NCBI GenBank assembly: GCA_012184525.1
Contig: WOFQ01000040.1
Location: 124,001-188,000 of the forward strand
Direction: 5' to 3'
Length of the DNA stretch: 64,000 nucleotides
Source of the DNA: Xenoacremonium recifei
Lineage: Eukaryota; Ascomycota; Sordariomycetes; Hypocreales; Nectriaceae
The position numbers were made by a program, and so were the translations under genes. The notes beneath the pieces are model-generated. The model ran no database searches. It was given only the letters and a program-made list of their open reading frames with translations, and was not told where the DNA came from. Numbering within the stretch: position 1 is the stretch's first letter; every line of letters starts with the position of its first letter. This document shows positions 42,704 through 53,413 of this stretch, in pieces.

Positions 42704-43826
42704 ATGGCGATCCCCTGGGACTCGTAAGTCACTTATCAGCCCCATAAGATACACAAACTAACAAAAACCGCGCAGCATCCGCTCCCTCCTCATCTTCTTC
42801 GGCCCCATCCTCCTCCCCAAGGCCATCTCCTACTACCGCACTCTCCGCTACGCCCCCCGTTCGCCAACACAGCAAATCCAACCTGTCCCGCCGTCCGTCC
42901 GCATCGCCCTCACCGCGCTGCTCGTCCTCGCGTCCGCCTGTTTAATCAAGACGCTCCCGCTCTTTGCGCCGGAGAACCTCTTCGCTGCTACTGAGAGCCG
43001 GCTACAGATCCCCGTCGAGGTGCTCTTCAACCGCGTGCTCGCCGGCCGCCCGGACACGACCTTCACGCCCCGCGACCTGCGGCTGCGCTCCAAGTTCGTG
43101 AACCTCGAGAGCCGGCTCCTGTACTTGCAGTTCGGCCCTGCGGTCCTCGCAGACTGCCCGTTCTGCGCCGTCGACGAGCCATCTACATATCTCTACTACG
43201 CCCTGCCGGGGTTATTGGCCCCTCATGTTGCGAACCTCATCGTCATCGCCGTAGCCACCAGCCCGACGCTGACCGGCCGCCATGGCTCCCAGTGGCGCGC
43301 CGCTGCCACCATCGCCGCCGTCCTCCTCGCCGCCCTCGACGTCTACCTCCTCAGCAGCTACAACCACCAAGCCAACGCGCGCGCCCTGCGCCTCCCCGAC
43401 ATAGACATGTTCCACTGGGCCATGCGCGTATACCGCCTCCTCGCACTCGCAGCGCTCGACGCCGGCCTAGGTTGGCTGCTGTGGCTGAGCAGCACGAACC
43501 GGGCGTTTGCGCAGCCGCCTTCCCCGGCCTCGCGGATCGACGCGGCGAATCGCGCGCTGCTGGCTGTGAAGAGCAAGTTGAGTGCGCTGGGGATCGTCAA
43601 GAATACGGCGATTCGCGATGAGGAGTTGCGCGGTAGGGCGCAGGCGTATTGGATGCATGAGGTGGCGCTGATGAGGGAGGTCATGGAGGAGCGGGAGGTG
43701 ATAGCGGGGGTGAATGATGCGCTGGGGAGCAGGATTAATATCCAGAACATCACGAGGGATGCTGACATGTATGCCACAAACGTGCTGCAGCCGCTACAAC
43801 AAGGGATTGTGAACGAGGCCCAATAA
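42704..43826 (+). CDS. Conserved-looking multi-pass membrane protein (356 aa)
   Basis: Function not recognised. Exon 1 is only 20 bp (42704-42723, MAIPWDS across the junction), donor GTAAGT; exon 2 is 42776-43826 after cgcgcag. Four or five hydrophobic segments are seen: SLLIFFGPILLPKAISY, IALTALLVLASACLIKTLPL, LLAPHVANLIVIAVATS, WRAAATIAAVLLAALDVYLL and the LLALAALDAGLGWLLWLS stretch. A loop has FGPAVLADCPFCAVDEPSTY with two close Cys, and the last 90 residues are hydrophilic and helical (NAIRDEELRGRAQAYWMHEV-like). The coding bias is GC-rich like neighbouring conserved genes, which argues for a real, conserved fungal protein. It is convergent with RUD3. Confidence 0.75.
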
Positions 43827-44171
43827 ATAGCCCATGAATATACTCTTTTGAAGTGTATTGCCTGCGTTTGTTTTCCGCCTCGATGAATTCCCAATGCCTC
43901 CGGCCTATTCATACAAGAAATCCCATCCTTTTCCATGGGAAAGGCACCACAGAGGACTCGACACTCTCGACACACACGGTAAGAGAGACACAAGGAGTCC
44001 AGAGTTGATCCTTTTGGAAGAAGAAGCAATGCAAAAACCGTCCCACCCAGCCCGTCGTCAACCATACACGCTCGTCTCGCCAGGACGAATACTCGTCGGG
44101 CCATGAAAACTCCTCCCCTATGCCACGCCCGCTCACTCCTCGCTTCCGGAGAAAAACACCCCTCATCCTCA
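43827..44171. other. Intergenic DNA between convergent genes
   Basis: This holds the 3' ends of the membrane-protein gene and RUD3. The 300-codon minus-strand frame that crosses this gap is antisense to the membrane-protein gene and is not supported. Confidence 0.5.
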
Positions 44172-46032
44172 TTAGTTCCTAGACTCCGGACGAGCAGGCC
44201 CCGTGGCGGCACTGCTAGTGCTCCCCTTTCGAGACGACGAACCGGCATCGCCGCCCCCATGGCCCTCCTGGGCGCTGCGCTCGAGGAAGCCGGCCCAGAG
44301 CTCGGCGAGCGACTCCTTGTCCCGGGCGGATGTGGGCTCGGAGAAGAGGTCGCCGCTGAGCAAGGGCGAGCTTGGGGTGCGGTGGAAGGGTGATGACGGG
44401 AGGCGTAGTGAGCCGGTTGATGTGCCGGGACGGGCGAGGCCGGCCTGCTCGCGCTGCTCGTCGGTCCAGTTGAGGTAGCCGGCCATGACCTGAAGGACCT
44501 GGAAGCGTTTGGCGTCGCCTCGGTCGAGAGTGAGGAAGTGGAGGAGGTGGTTTGTGACGACTTGTCTGTGGGAATAAGTTAGTCGTGTAGCCCCTTATTG
44601 GATAGATGGTTGAATCGAACTCACCTGTCGACGTTATCTTCGGGTTTCGTCTTCTTCAGATACCGCAGCGCCTTGGTCAAGTGATCGTTCAACACAATGG
44701 CCTCGTGTCTCAACTTGCCAATCAGAAGGTTCTTCTCCTTGACCTCCTTCTCATACGGCGCTGTCCTCTCAAGTTCCCGCTCGAGCTTCTCCTTGGCCGC
44801 CTCGGCCTCCTGTGCGCGAGCCTCGTTCTCCTGGACCGATCGCTTCAGCCCCTCGATCTGCTCTTCGGTAGACTCGACCATCTCACGTAGCTCCTTCTTC
44901 CGCGCCTCTTGGATCTCGCGCAATGCGTTCTGGAGGTTGTCGATCAACGTAGTCTGGCTGTCGCGCTCAGCAGCCGCGGACTCGTAGCCCTGCCGCAGCG
45001 CCAGGACCTGCTCTTCGAGCTCTGACACCTTGTCCGCCAGGCTCTCCTTGATGGCTCGCTCCTCCATGGCGATGACCTCCCACTCGCCCATGGCGTTGGA
45101 CGTGGTCTGCATCTCTTGCTTGAGGTGCTGGACCGTCCGCGCGAGCTCGTCCTTCTCCTTCATCCAGTTCTGTGCCGACAGGTTGTTGCGGCTGCGCAGC
45201 GTAGTGAGCTCCCGCGTGGCATCCTGCAGCTCTTCCTTTAGCCTGGAGTAGTCGGCCCCTGAGGACTGGGCGGCGCCCTGAAGCTCCTCGTTCTGCGCCT
45301 CCAGCTCCTCTATCCGCTCCCTGGCCTCCTCCAGCTCGGCCTTGTCACGCTTCAACCTGTCACTAAGCGAAGACTTTATCTTCTCGACTCGCCCGCGTAG
45401 GTTCTGGTATTCGTCCTCGGCCGTCTCCTTTGCCGCGTTGCTCTCTTCGAGGTCGGCCTTGAGCTGGGTGACTTCTTTGTTGTGGGATTCCTGCAGGCTC
45501 TCGAGCTGCTTGCGGAACTCCTCGACCTCGGCTCGCAGCGCCTCTCGCTCCTTGCTCATGGCCTCGAGTTTGGCAGCCGTGTCGGAGTCGGGCTCGGCGG
45601 GAGAGCTGATGGTGCCATTACTCTTCGACTCTACCGCATGGCCGTTAACCGCAGGCTCGGGTATCGAATCGGCTGGAATCTCCTATAAGGAGCGAGTCAG
45701 CAAGATCAAGAGCACAGCTTCAGCGGGGACGTTACCTCTTGCGCGGGGGTATCGGGCTCCTCGTCGACATCCTCGGCCTCGGGCTTGGTGGCTCCATTGC
45801 CAGGCGGCGCAGCGTCCTTGCCCTTGTTGGCGTTCTTCTTCTTCTTGTTGTTCTTCTTCTTGGACGTGGGCGTCGCTGCGGCTGCTATTGATGCGGCGCA
45901 AGAGTGTTAGCCATCAGGACACGGTCTCACCCATTGCATCCCGTCCCGTCGCAAGAGGGGGAGCAACGATGGATGCTGCTGCTCACCTGGATTCGACGCC
46001 TGGGTCGGGTCCGTAGCGGCGGTGGAAGACAT
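44172..46032 (-). CDS. RUD3: Golgin with GRAB domain, Rud3-like (548 aa)
   Basis: Coiled-coil tether of the cis-Golgi (GMAP-210 family) recruited by Arf1. Exons are 46032-45987, 45884-45736, 45682-44625 and 44565-44172. The N-terminus is low-complexity with a Lys/Asn run (KKKNNKKKKKNANKGK) and an acidic stretch. Residues about 100-420 are heptad-rich coiled coil (REALRAEVEEFRKQLESLQE and onward). The GRAB domain follows: IGKLRHEAIVLNDHLTKALR, then NVDRQVVTNHLLHFLTLDRG split by the last intron, and MAGYLNWTDEQREQAGL. The C-terminal 100 residues are Ser/Pro/Gly-rich. GRAB rather than GRIP identifies it as Rud3 instead of Imh1. Confidence 0.92.
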
Positions 46033-47087
46033 GTTAGCTGGTCGACGATGCAACGCACGGCATCGGAAGCCCGGTTCTGCGATTCGCGATGGTGGTGGTT
46101 GAGGGTGGTCGAGATCCAAGTCCAATCCAATTCACCACGTCAGCCCCGGGGGACGGAACCGGAATTTAGCGAGCTGCCACGCCCTGAAGCGCCCCTCTAA
46201 TTTACAACGGCTGCGGCGCCGCCAAAACCGTCCACCGTCCGGAACGGGATTCAGCGGTTCAGCTTCGGGGAGGGGATCTGGGATCAACAATACGTGTACC
46301 AAATGGTGCTTTCTGTGCAATTTATGTTGGAAGTAAGATTTTAAGAGTGAATAAAGAATCTTGTCAGCTGTACTTATGGCCAAGGACTCCTTCCTGCTTC
46401 ATATGACTGTTACCCCCGCCCTCATGTGCGGGATGATGTGCACTGTAATAAGTCCGGACGGGCGCTATTACAGTGCAGCTTCGTATTTACAGCGCTCGTC
46501 TTGGTCAGAAGGATACATGGCACCATCTCTATACGAGACAACCCCCGGCTCAACTCTTGAGATAAGGTCGTTCACGGTCGATCATGATAATGAAGCCGAG
46601 GGAATTTTATATCTATCCAAGTACGGAGTACTCTTTGCCTTATTATTACTTCATCGACAAAGCATTTGGGCAACTCATCTTTCGCGGCGCACCCAGTCCG
46701 GCTCTCCAGCTTAGTCATCCAACTCGAATCTCCAAATTTACCCACGAACTGCTCCAGTCTGGCTTTCTTTCTTCTTCTTTTTCTTCATCTTACAACCACC
46801 TTCGCCATCATATTTTCGAAACTGCCAACCCCCCAGTGGCCTTTTCACAAACTTGCGCGAAGCAGACGATGCCGCCTTTCATAATCCCGTAGCTGCTCGC
46901 TCCCTTCTGGGAGCTCATGAGTGCTGTGGGTTCGCTTATGTGCGTACATCTCCGTGTGCAAAATTTCGAACTTTTTCTTGGTCTACATGCCGTCTACTGG
47001 AAATCATCGCCCATCCCTCATTATATACATGCATGACTAGATCGCTGTAGAAACAAAGAAACGCCGTGACTTTTGGGACCGGGAAAA
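46033..47087. other. Intergenic DNA
   Basis: Upstream of RUD3 and downstream of NOP15, both on the minus strand. Short plus-strand frames at 46361-46892 are not protein-like. A gtacggagtac string at about 46620 resembles the palindrome at 2508. Confidence 0.5.
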
Positions 47088-48311
47088 TTAAGCCTTTGCC
47101 TTTTTCGCTTTTCCAGCTTTTGTCGCCTTCGCCTTGGCACCCTTGCTGGCCTTGGTCTTGATCTCAACTTCGGGCTCCTCCTCAGCAACTTCAGCCTCGG
47201 GGACCGTAGCAGGCTCTTCGGGCTTCTTCTCATCCTCTCCATCGACGGGTGCGGCTTCAATGGCCTTGACCTCCGCCTCGGCAGCCTCAATCGGTGCAGG
47301 CGGGGGAACAGCCTTGATCTCAGGAGCGTCAAAGTCGTAGCCAATGCTCTTGAGCTTCGCCGCCTTCTTCGCCCGCTTAGACTGCTCCTTGGAGACCTTG
47401 TCGGCCCAGTCGGACTCTGTGCGGGGTTTCTGCAGCTTGTGGCCGGCCATCTTGTTCCAGGGGACCTTCTTGAAACGCCGGTTGGCGTCCTTGAACATGT
47501 CTTCATGCACCTTCTCCTTGGGAATTATGCGACACTTCAGGATGTGACCGAACAGAAGGTAGTTGTCCATGGTCTTGGCGACAATCTCGGCGGTGCTGGC
47601 CTCGGCGAACTCGACAAAGGCGTAGTGCTTGCTGGCGCCGGTCTTCTTGTTGCGTGAGAGGCGCAGCTTGTTGATGGGGCCGAACTGCTCAAAGTACTGT
47701 CGCATCTCGTGCTCGTAGAAACCGTGGGGGATCCGACCGATGTAGAGAACACCGACGTCTTCGTTCGAGGCTTTGGCGGCATTCTTGGCGGCCTTGGACA
47801 CTTCGGGGATCTTGCCCACATCCTGACCGGTCTTGTACAAGGCGTCGCCGTTGGTGATATCCTCGTCCTCTGAGTCCAGCTCGGTTACCAGGGCTTGCAC
47901 CTCCTTGCCATCCTCCTGTTCAGAGTCTGATTCATCGGGGATATCGATAGTATCCTCCTCGGCAGCCTTCTCTTCCACAACCTTCTCCTCGACAGGCTCT
48001 GCCTTCTTGGCCTTCGCGGGGCCCTTCTTCGTAGGCTTTGCAGCGGGGGCGGTCTTCTGGGCAGACTTTTGCTTCTTCAGCGATACGGGGGACGATTCTT
48101 CAGCAGCTGTTTGGCTACTTGTTAGCAGAGGCGTAACCTGGTGGTGCAATGTGCAGTCGCTGGCTGACCTTTTCGCTTTCCCTTGGCGGCGTCGGTCTTT
48201 GCAACCTTTCCGTTGGGCTTCTGAGCCTCGACTGGAGCTACTTTACATGAGCAAGGATTTATAAGCAGGTGCGAGGAAGTTACCTTTTCGTTTCCTAAGT
48301 TCGGGCGCCAT
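47088..48311 (-). CDS. NOP15: Nop15-like nucleolar RNA-binding protein (372 aa)
   Basis: 60S ribosome-biogenesis factor (NIFK in animals) that binds pre-rRNA near ITS2. Exons are 48311-48284, 48240-48169 and 48106-47088. The tiny first exon encodes MAPELRKRK, and the second adds APVEAQKPNGKVAKTD. A Lys/Glu-rich linker precedes one RRM: GVLYIGRIPHGFYEHEMRQY (RNP2), then FGPINKLRLSRNKKTGASKH and YAFVEFAEASTAEIVAKTM (RNP1). The Nop15-type extension follows: IIPKEKVHEDMFKDANRRFK and VPWNKMAGHKL. A long acidic/basic low-complexity C-terminus ends in Lys/Ala repeats. It is divergent from SMN, with 479 bp between the start codons. Confidence 0.92.
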
Positions 48312-48790
48312 TGTGTCGAGTCTGGTTGTTCGGTAGCTTGTCTGAGGCTCTCCACGATATGGCAGAGTCTGGGCGCAGAAGAAAAAAAGAATTCTGCCGT
48401 CGCATTGCGGGCGGTGAGCACTGGATTTCCCCCACCGCCCGCCATCAGCAGGCAAACAGTGGGGTTGTTCAGCGCCTGAGGCCCACTAAAAAGTTGCTGG
48501 CGATCCTAGAGCGGCTTTGGACCCTACATACAGATCGCCGGAGCTCTCAGTCGCAGTTCATCCTGGCATTCAGCTTACCTTCACATGGTGATCTTGAAAT
48601 TGAGAATCTTCATCTCTCACCTTCACTACAATCAGGTGGCTGACTGTTCAAACTGGTCATCTACAGACACAGATTTCTACGAGCCACACGCATCATCGAT
48701 TCATCTTGGCATACGGGGCTTCGCCGTCGGAAACCACAAGCTGGGACTCCCGGATATCTCATACGACATCCTCCGAACAGGCTCTTGAAC
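48312..48790. promoter_or_regulatory. Divergent promoter region between NOP15 and SMN
   Basis: These 479 bp must hold both promoters. I see no strong TATA element on either side, as is usual for housekeeping genes. The pairing joins two RNP-assembly genes. Confidence 0.45.
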
Positions 48791-49560
48791 ATGGCCCAAG
48801 ATCCTCTCACTCATGATGAGGTGTGGGACGACTCTGCTCTCATCGAAGCATGGGATTCGGCTCATGACGAATACATGGTATGTGACGCGGTCATGTGCTG
48901 ACCCTCATAGAAAACTGACGAACATGACAGAAATATCACAGCGTCTTCGCTCAAGGCGGAAGCATCGAAGAGCTTGAAGCACAATTCCCTGGTAAATTGT
49001 TCGTCACAGAGTCATGATTTGTGCCACAGACTACTGACATGGGCCATGATAGGGAAGAAGAGCTGAGACGGCTTGAGGAGGCTAATGGCCTTGTCAAAGA
49101 CAATACTACAGCCGGCGAGGCTATGGATTATGAAGAGGGAGAATGTGACGATGATGACTACGGCAGGGAAGGTCTTGAGGGCGAGAGTTTCCAGGGACAA
49201 AACTATGAGGCTGAGGATTACGAGGCCAACGGTTTCGAGGCAGACGAAACCCTCAAGGACGATCAGGTACGCGCCGCATCCTCCCTGTAGTCAATCATGG
49301 AGATCGCTAATGCAGACCAGGCACGGGCGGTCGCGAATCCAGGAGCCAAAACACAGCAGACGCCTCAAGAAGCACACCCGATAATCCCACCTCAAGCTGT
49401 GCTTGGGACAGGTGAGCTTGTGACTTGGACCGTGAGAGACTTGGGTTGCTGACAGTAAGCAGTGCAGGACGAAAACCTCAAGAGGATGTTGATGTCGTGG
49501 TACTACGCCGGTTACTACACAGGCTTGTACGAAGGTCAACATCAGGCTCCGAAGTCATGA
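48791..49560 (+). CDS. smn1: Survival-motor-neuron homologue (SMN, 181 aa)
   Basis: Core of the complex that loads Sm proteins on spliceosomal snRNAs. Exons are 48791-48877, 48931-48991, 49058-49266, 49321-49411 and 49463-49560. The N-terminus has the Gemin2-binding motif VWDDSALIEAWDSAHDEYMK. The middle is acidic and repetitive in Glu/Asp/Tyr/Gly (GEGECDDDDYG-like stretch), with no Tudor domain, as in yeast-type SMN. The C-terminus is a YG box for oligomerisation: LKRMLMSWYYAGYYTGLYEG, then a short QHQAPKS tail. The exon 2-3 junction (donor GTAAAT, acceptor in atagggaag) is the least certain; other junctions have clear signals and keep the frame. Small genes with several introns such as this are easily missed in automatic annotation. 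Confidence 0.85.
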
Positions 49561-51424
49561 TCTTGGCACAACCTTGGCTCGATCATCCGCAGGTTCGGAT
49601 GGAAGAGTCAAGACGATGGAGGCAGGACGCACACGTATGTGATCTTCCGTGTGCTACGGCGTTTGTCGCATCCGACGATGGAAGTGGTCTAGCCCAAGCC
49701 GCAACGGCTATTAGACCTCCGTGTCAGAGCGCGAGTTGAAACGGAGCATCATTCAGGCACGAGAACGTGGCAGGAGGTTTTCTCGCCCGGGTGAGGCTGG
49801 GGACTGTCAGGTTGGGACTGGCGCAGGGGGTTCTTGTTTCACACCTGCGGCGCGTTTTCTGCAGCCTCTTAACTATGTAAGGACATTAGTAAGAAGGAGA
49901 TGAGAAAGACGGAGGGAAACATGGCTCTTGCTGAAGAGGAGTCAAACCACTTAGCGAGTTGTCTTAATTTTCTGAGAATATAATATCGCAGGCCTACCTA
50001 ATGGTAGGGGACCGTACAAACAACTCCGAGTATCGTATTTGGGCTGGACTTAGTGCCTCAAGTTTTGCAGCACTGTGTTCAGACTCTAGACACCCAAAAC
50101 CATAGATGACGACTCCTCTACCTGTGATACTTTTCTACTGAGTGATCATCGGTTCGGGCTGGAAGCAGGCCGCATAAAGTGACAAGCGAGGGCCCGGGAG
50201 AGACAAAGTCCACCGATTAAGCATGTTCCGCCACCGGGTCGACCAAGCGGTCGCCAAGCGACAGGGAACGGGCGCGAAGCCAGCGTGTGCCATTTGGCAT
50301 CCAGACAACCTTAATTACTCACAGGGTCGCGGATCTTGCGGCTCCGAAGCGGGCGGACAATGCTGTTCAAAAGGGCCTTCGCTTCAACCTCGTGTTTGAA
50401 TCAAGCCAGCCCAGTCCTTAATCACGACCATTTGGTTTCTTTGCTGTAATTTTTACCGAGCGACCAGGAATGATTAAGCGAAGAAACAACCATACCGGTA
50501 AGTCTGGACGTTGCCGTTGCGGTGAAGTCTGGGGCGCGGAGTTTCACGATCGTTGGCGATGTGACTCGGCCGTTTGAGGCACGGGCGTGCAGGGACGGAA
50601 AGGGGGGCTAGACGAATGAGGTGCCGATACGCTTGGGTGCCTCAGCCGCCGGTGAGCTCGGCAGCTAATAAGGTAGTGGAAATGGAGAGACAGGGGGGAG
50701 GGAGGCTTGAGCGTTGGGGGGTTTTCTTAGGTTGTCTGGGGTTTGGGTCTAGATTTGGCAGCTTGTAAGTCACGGTTACAGAATGTAGAGAGAGACGAGT
50801 ATTGATGGAGTGTTAACAAGCAACCGCAAGGAAGAGATTGTAAGTTGTACACTCCCATATTCTCTGCTTTTGTGATTGCTCCTCGTTCTTTGACCACGAT
50901 AGACTTGATCTTAAGCCTATATCATCTCTTCTCTAGTAATAACCGGTAAGCCCAGCGTCTGAGCGCCGCCATTCGGTACCGCCTAGAGTCGCAGGGGCTT
51001 GCCCCTTCAACCACAACTCCAGACACCACCCGCGACACATCTGTCACAGCTCCTCGCGCTCCTAGTCCCGAAACAAGATCGGACCCTCGCAGTGCCGAAG
51101 CGCCCCCCGGGCCACGGCGCTGCTTCAGAGCGGTCGCTCGAACCGGTCGCCGTTTCGTTGGCCGGGAGCTGCAGTGTCCGTGTTGCAGGTTTTGGCGATG
51201 GCGTCTCTGCGATTATAAGCAGCGCGTTTCCCCCTTCTCCCTGTCAGAGAGCCAAGTTGGTTGTGACATTCCTTGAGAGCAGTCGGTTTCCGTTCTTTTT
51301 GTCCGTTCCGTTCCGTTCTTTCTCTTCTTCGAGCAGGCTCTCGCCATTCAGACGTACCTTCATCGCTTGTGTGTCTTCTACGTGTGGAAACAAACAAACC
51401 CCGAGTAATTCCTCTCTCTTCAAT
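49561..51424. other. Intergenic DNA, 1.9 kb
   Basis: No gene is supported. Frames at 49425-49739 overlap SMN coding sequence. The last 400 bp, before the ATG at 51425, are GC- and then TC-rich and look like promoter and leader; the frame that extends the cupredoxin gene upstream to 50999 is in this leader. Confidence 0.5.
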
Positions 51425-52401
51425 ATGAAGTTCTCGACTTGCCTCTCCTTGGCCCTGGCCCCTCTCGCCGCTCTGGCAGACCACCATCACGATGGTAACA
51501 GCCACGACAACAATAACAACAACGGTGGCGGTAACAACATCGTTAATGTGATCAACGAGCAAAGCACCACCGAGATCATCGTCATTTGGGCCAACCCTGG
51601 CAACGGTGCCGCTACGACCACCATCAACCAGAAGGTCACCGTCACGCAAACCGTCACGGCCACGCCCGGCGCAGGAACTGCTGCCAGCGCTGCCGCCGTC
51701 GCTACGCACACTGTCACCGTTGGTGGCCCTGCTGGCCTGGTGTACACTCCCGACTCTCTGTCCGGCGTGCCCATTGGCGACATGGTTGTCTTCGAGTTCC
51801 TCGAGATGAATCATACCGTCTCCCAGTCTGGCTTCGACACTCCTTGTGAGCTGCTTGCCGGTGGCATGGACTCTGGCTTCATGCCCAACCCCAACAACAC
51901 CGTCGTGCCGCCCCCTCAGATCGCCATGCAAGTTATGGTCGACACTCCTCTTTGTAAGACTTAAGCCACCTCTTACCCGTAAGCTTTGCTAACAATCCCA
52001 GGGTTCTACTGCCGCCAGGAAGGTCACTGCGGCAAGGGCATGGTCTTCTCCATCAACCCTACTGCCGACAAGACCCAGGCCGATTTCCAAGCCATGGCCA
52101 TCGCGCAGAACGGCACAAGCGACGCAACGCCTGTCACTGGTGGCTCGGCCGATGGCAGCGCCTCCAGCGCCTCTGCAGCAGCATCAGCAACCGGCGCTAC
52201 CGCCGGTGTTGGTACAATCAATTCGGACGGCAGCTGCACTTGCATCGTCGCCTGCGATGCAGCGGGCTTCCCTGCTCTTGGGGTCCAAGGCGTCGGCTCC
52301 TTTGGAGGCGTAGCTGGTAAGTAAACAGTACTCTCTCTCAAACTTCCTGGTCTAACATCTCAATAGGTGCGGTGCCCATGAACATGGCTGCTGTCCAATA
52401 A
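51425..52401 (+). CDS. Secreted cupredoxin-like protein (292 aa)
   Basis: Extracellular protein of the fungal plastocyanin-like group. Exons are 51425-51953, 52002-52316 and 52367-52401. I chose the start at 51425 because it gives a clear signal peptide (MKFSTCLSLALAPLAALA); an upstream in-frame extension is non-coding leader. After a His/Asn/Gly-rich linker comes a Val/Thr-rich strand region, and then the cupredoxin fold: GDMVVFEFLEMNHTVSQSGF, DTPCELLAGGMDSGF and, across the first intron, DTPLWFYCRQEGHCGKGMVF. His in NHTV, Cys in WFYC and His in EGHC sit where type-1 copper ligands lie; whether copper is bound is inference. The tail is Ser/Ala-rich and adds a Cys pair (CTCIVAC). Confidence 0.88.
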
Positions 52402-53086
52402 GCAAAAGTGGCGTGGGGTTCCAGAACAAGGAGTTGGGGCACGGGGTGATGATATTTGTAGATCTAGAGGGTTTTCTATTCCACACGTACAAGGGCGACC
52501 TGGAGGGTCGGGCCTATTCTTCACGGGTTTGAAGGTACATATGACTGGTTCGTATTCTGTCTGGATGCATTAATATAACGACTTTGACCAACCATTTGAT
52601 ATTCGGAAATGCTGTGACTCGACTGGTGCGAAATGTGACATTGACTAGGAGGCGGCCAGCCCGTGCCTCACCACTGTCAGCGATGAGTCTCGTGCTGCTG
52701 ACAGATGGATACTTCCAGCATAGGCCACCTGCCCTGATCCGCCTCCTTGTTCGGGACATTGACAAGTTTATCGTGGCGTGACAGGTTCGGGGACACGCTT
52801 CCATGGGCTGCTGGATGTATTCGATTGTCGGCGCCTAACCTGTAGTCAAAGAATCACGACGAGAAGACGCAACGACTCGCATTTGTTTGTCTGAAGGTGC
52901 GTGCAGCACACGCCTAGTTTATGTTGTATGTTGTACTCCAAAAGGCAATCCAAAGATGCACCCCTTCGCCCGTCGCTACCGTAGAAAATCGTTGAAATCG
53001 TGTACAAGTCGTGAGGTCCGCCGTCTTAGTCTCCCCAGACGCTGAAAGGTGAGAATCGCCGCATCATCCCGCCACGCTCAACACGC
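52402..53086. other. Intergenic DNA between convergent genes
   Basis: Contains the 3' ends of the cupredoxin and SERF genes. Opposing frames at 52514-52804 overlap and are unsupported. Confidence 0.5.
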
Positions 53087-53413
53087 TCATTTCTTGTCGG
53101 CGGCCTTGCGGGCCTCGGCTGTTGGGCAATCACAGAGGTTAGCTAGGTGGGCGGGAAGAGGATTTGTTGGTGGTGTTGATGTACCGGCCGCTTGCTTCTG
53201 TCGCATAATGTCTGCGGCCTGCTCCTTGGCGCGCTGCATCTCGGTGCCGCTCATGTTGGTTCCCTTCTTCTGTAGTTGCGCGAAGAACGACTCGTCAGCA
53301 AAGAGGCGTCCACGGATGCGGTAAGTGGTGAGACGCGGGACCGGACGAACCTGTGCGGCCTGCTTCTTGAGGTTGGCCTCTCGGGACTTTTCACGCTGGT
53401 TTCCGCGAGCCAT
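53087..53413 (-). CDS. SERF/4F5-type small protein (59 aa)
   Basis: Small, very charged protein of the 4F5 (small EDRK-rich) family; animal and worm SERF proteins affect amyloid aggregation. Three exons: 53413-53351, 53269-53185 and 53118-53087. The spliced product starts MARGNQREKSREANLKKQAA, the SERF signature, and continues KKGTNMSGTEMQRAKEQAAD and IMRQKQAA, ending EARKAADKK. Both introns (81 and 66 bp) are multiples of three and free of stops in frame, so unspliced RNA would encode a 108-residue protein with a central insert; the spliced form is the one that matches the family. The donors (GTTCGT, GTACAT) are weak. Confidence 0.88.
   Translation of the reverse strand: MARGNQREKSREANLKKQAAQVRPVPRLTTYRIRGRLFADESFFAQLQKKGTNMSGTEMQRAKEQAADIMRQKQAAGTSTPPTNPLPAHLANLCDCPTAEARKAADKK

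Noticed and set aside
43358..44260. 300-codon open frame on the minus strand.
   Set aside because: It is antisense to most of the multi-pass membrane protein gene and runs into the intergenic gap; composition follows the GC-rich sense strand.
48791..48805. The first 15 coding bases of SMN (MAQDP) are identical to those of tandem unit 2.
   Set aside because: The following sequence encodes the SMN Gemin2-binding motif and the gene has a YG box. The match stops after 15 bases, so I treat it as chance rather than kinship.
50999..51424. In-frame upstream extension of the cupredoxin protein.
   Set aside because: It would bury the signal peptide inside the protein; the ATG at 51425 gives a normal secretory start.
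51125..51931. 268-codon minus-strand frame.
   Set aside because: Antisense to the cupredoxin gene, whose signal peptide, introns and domain are clear.
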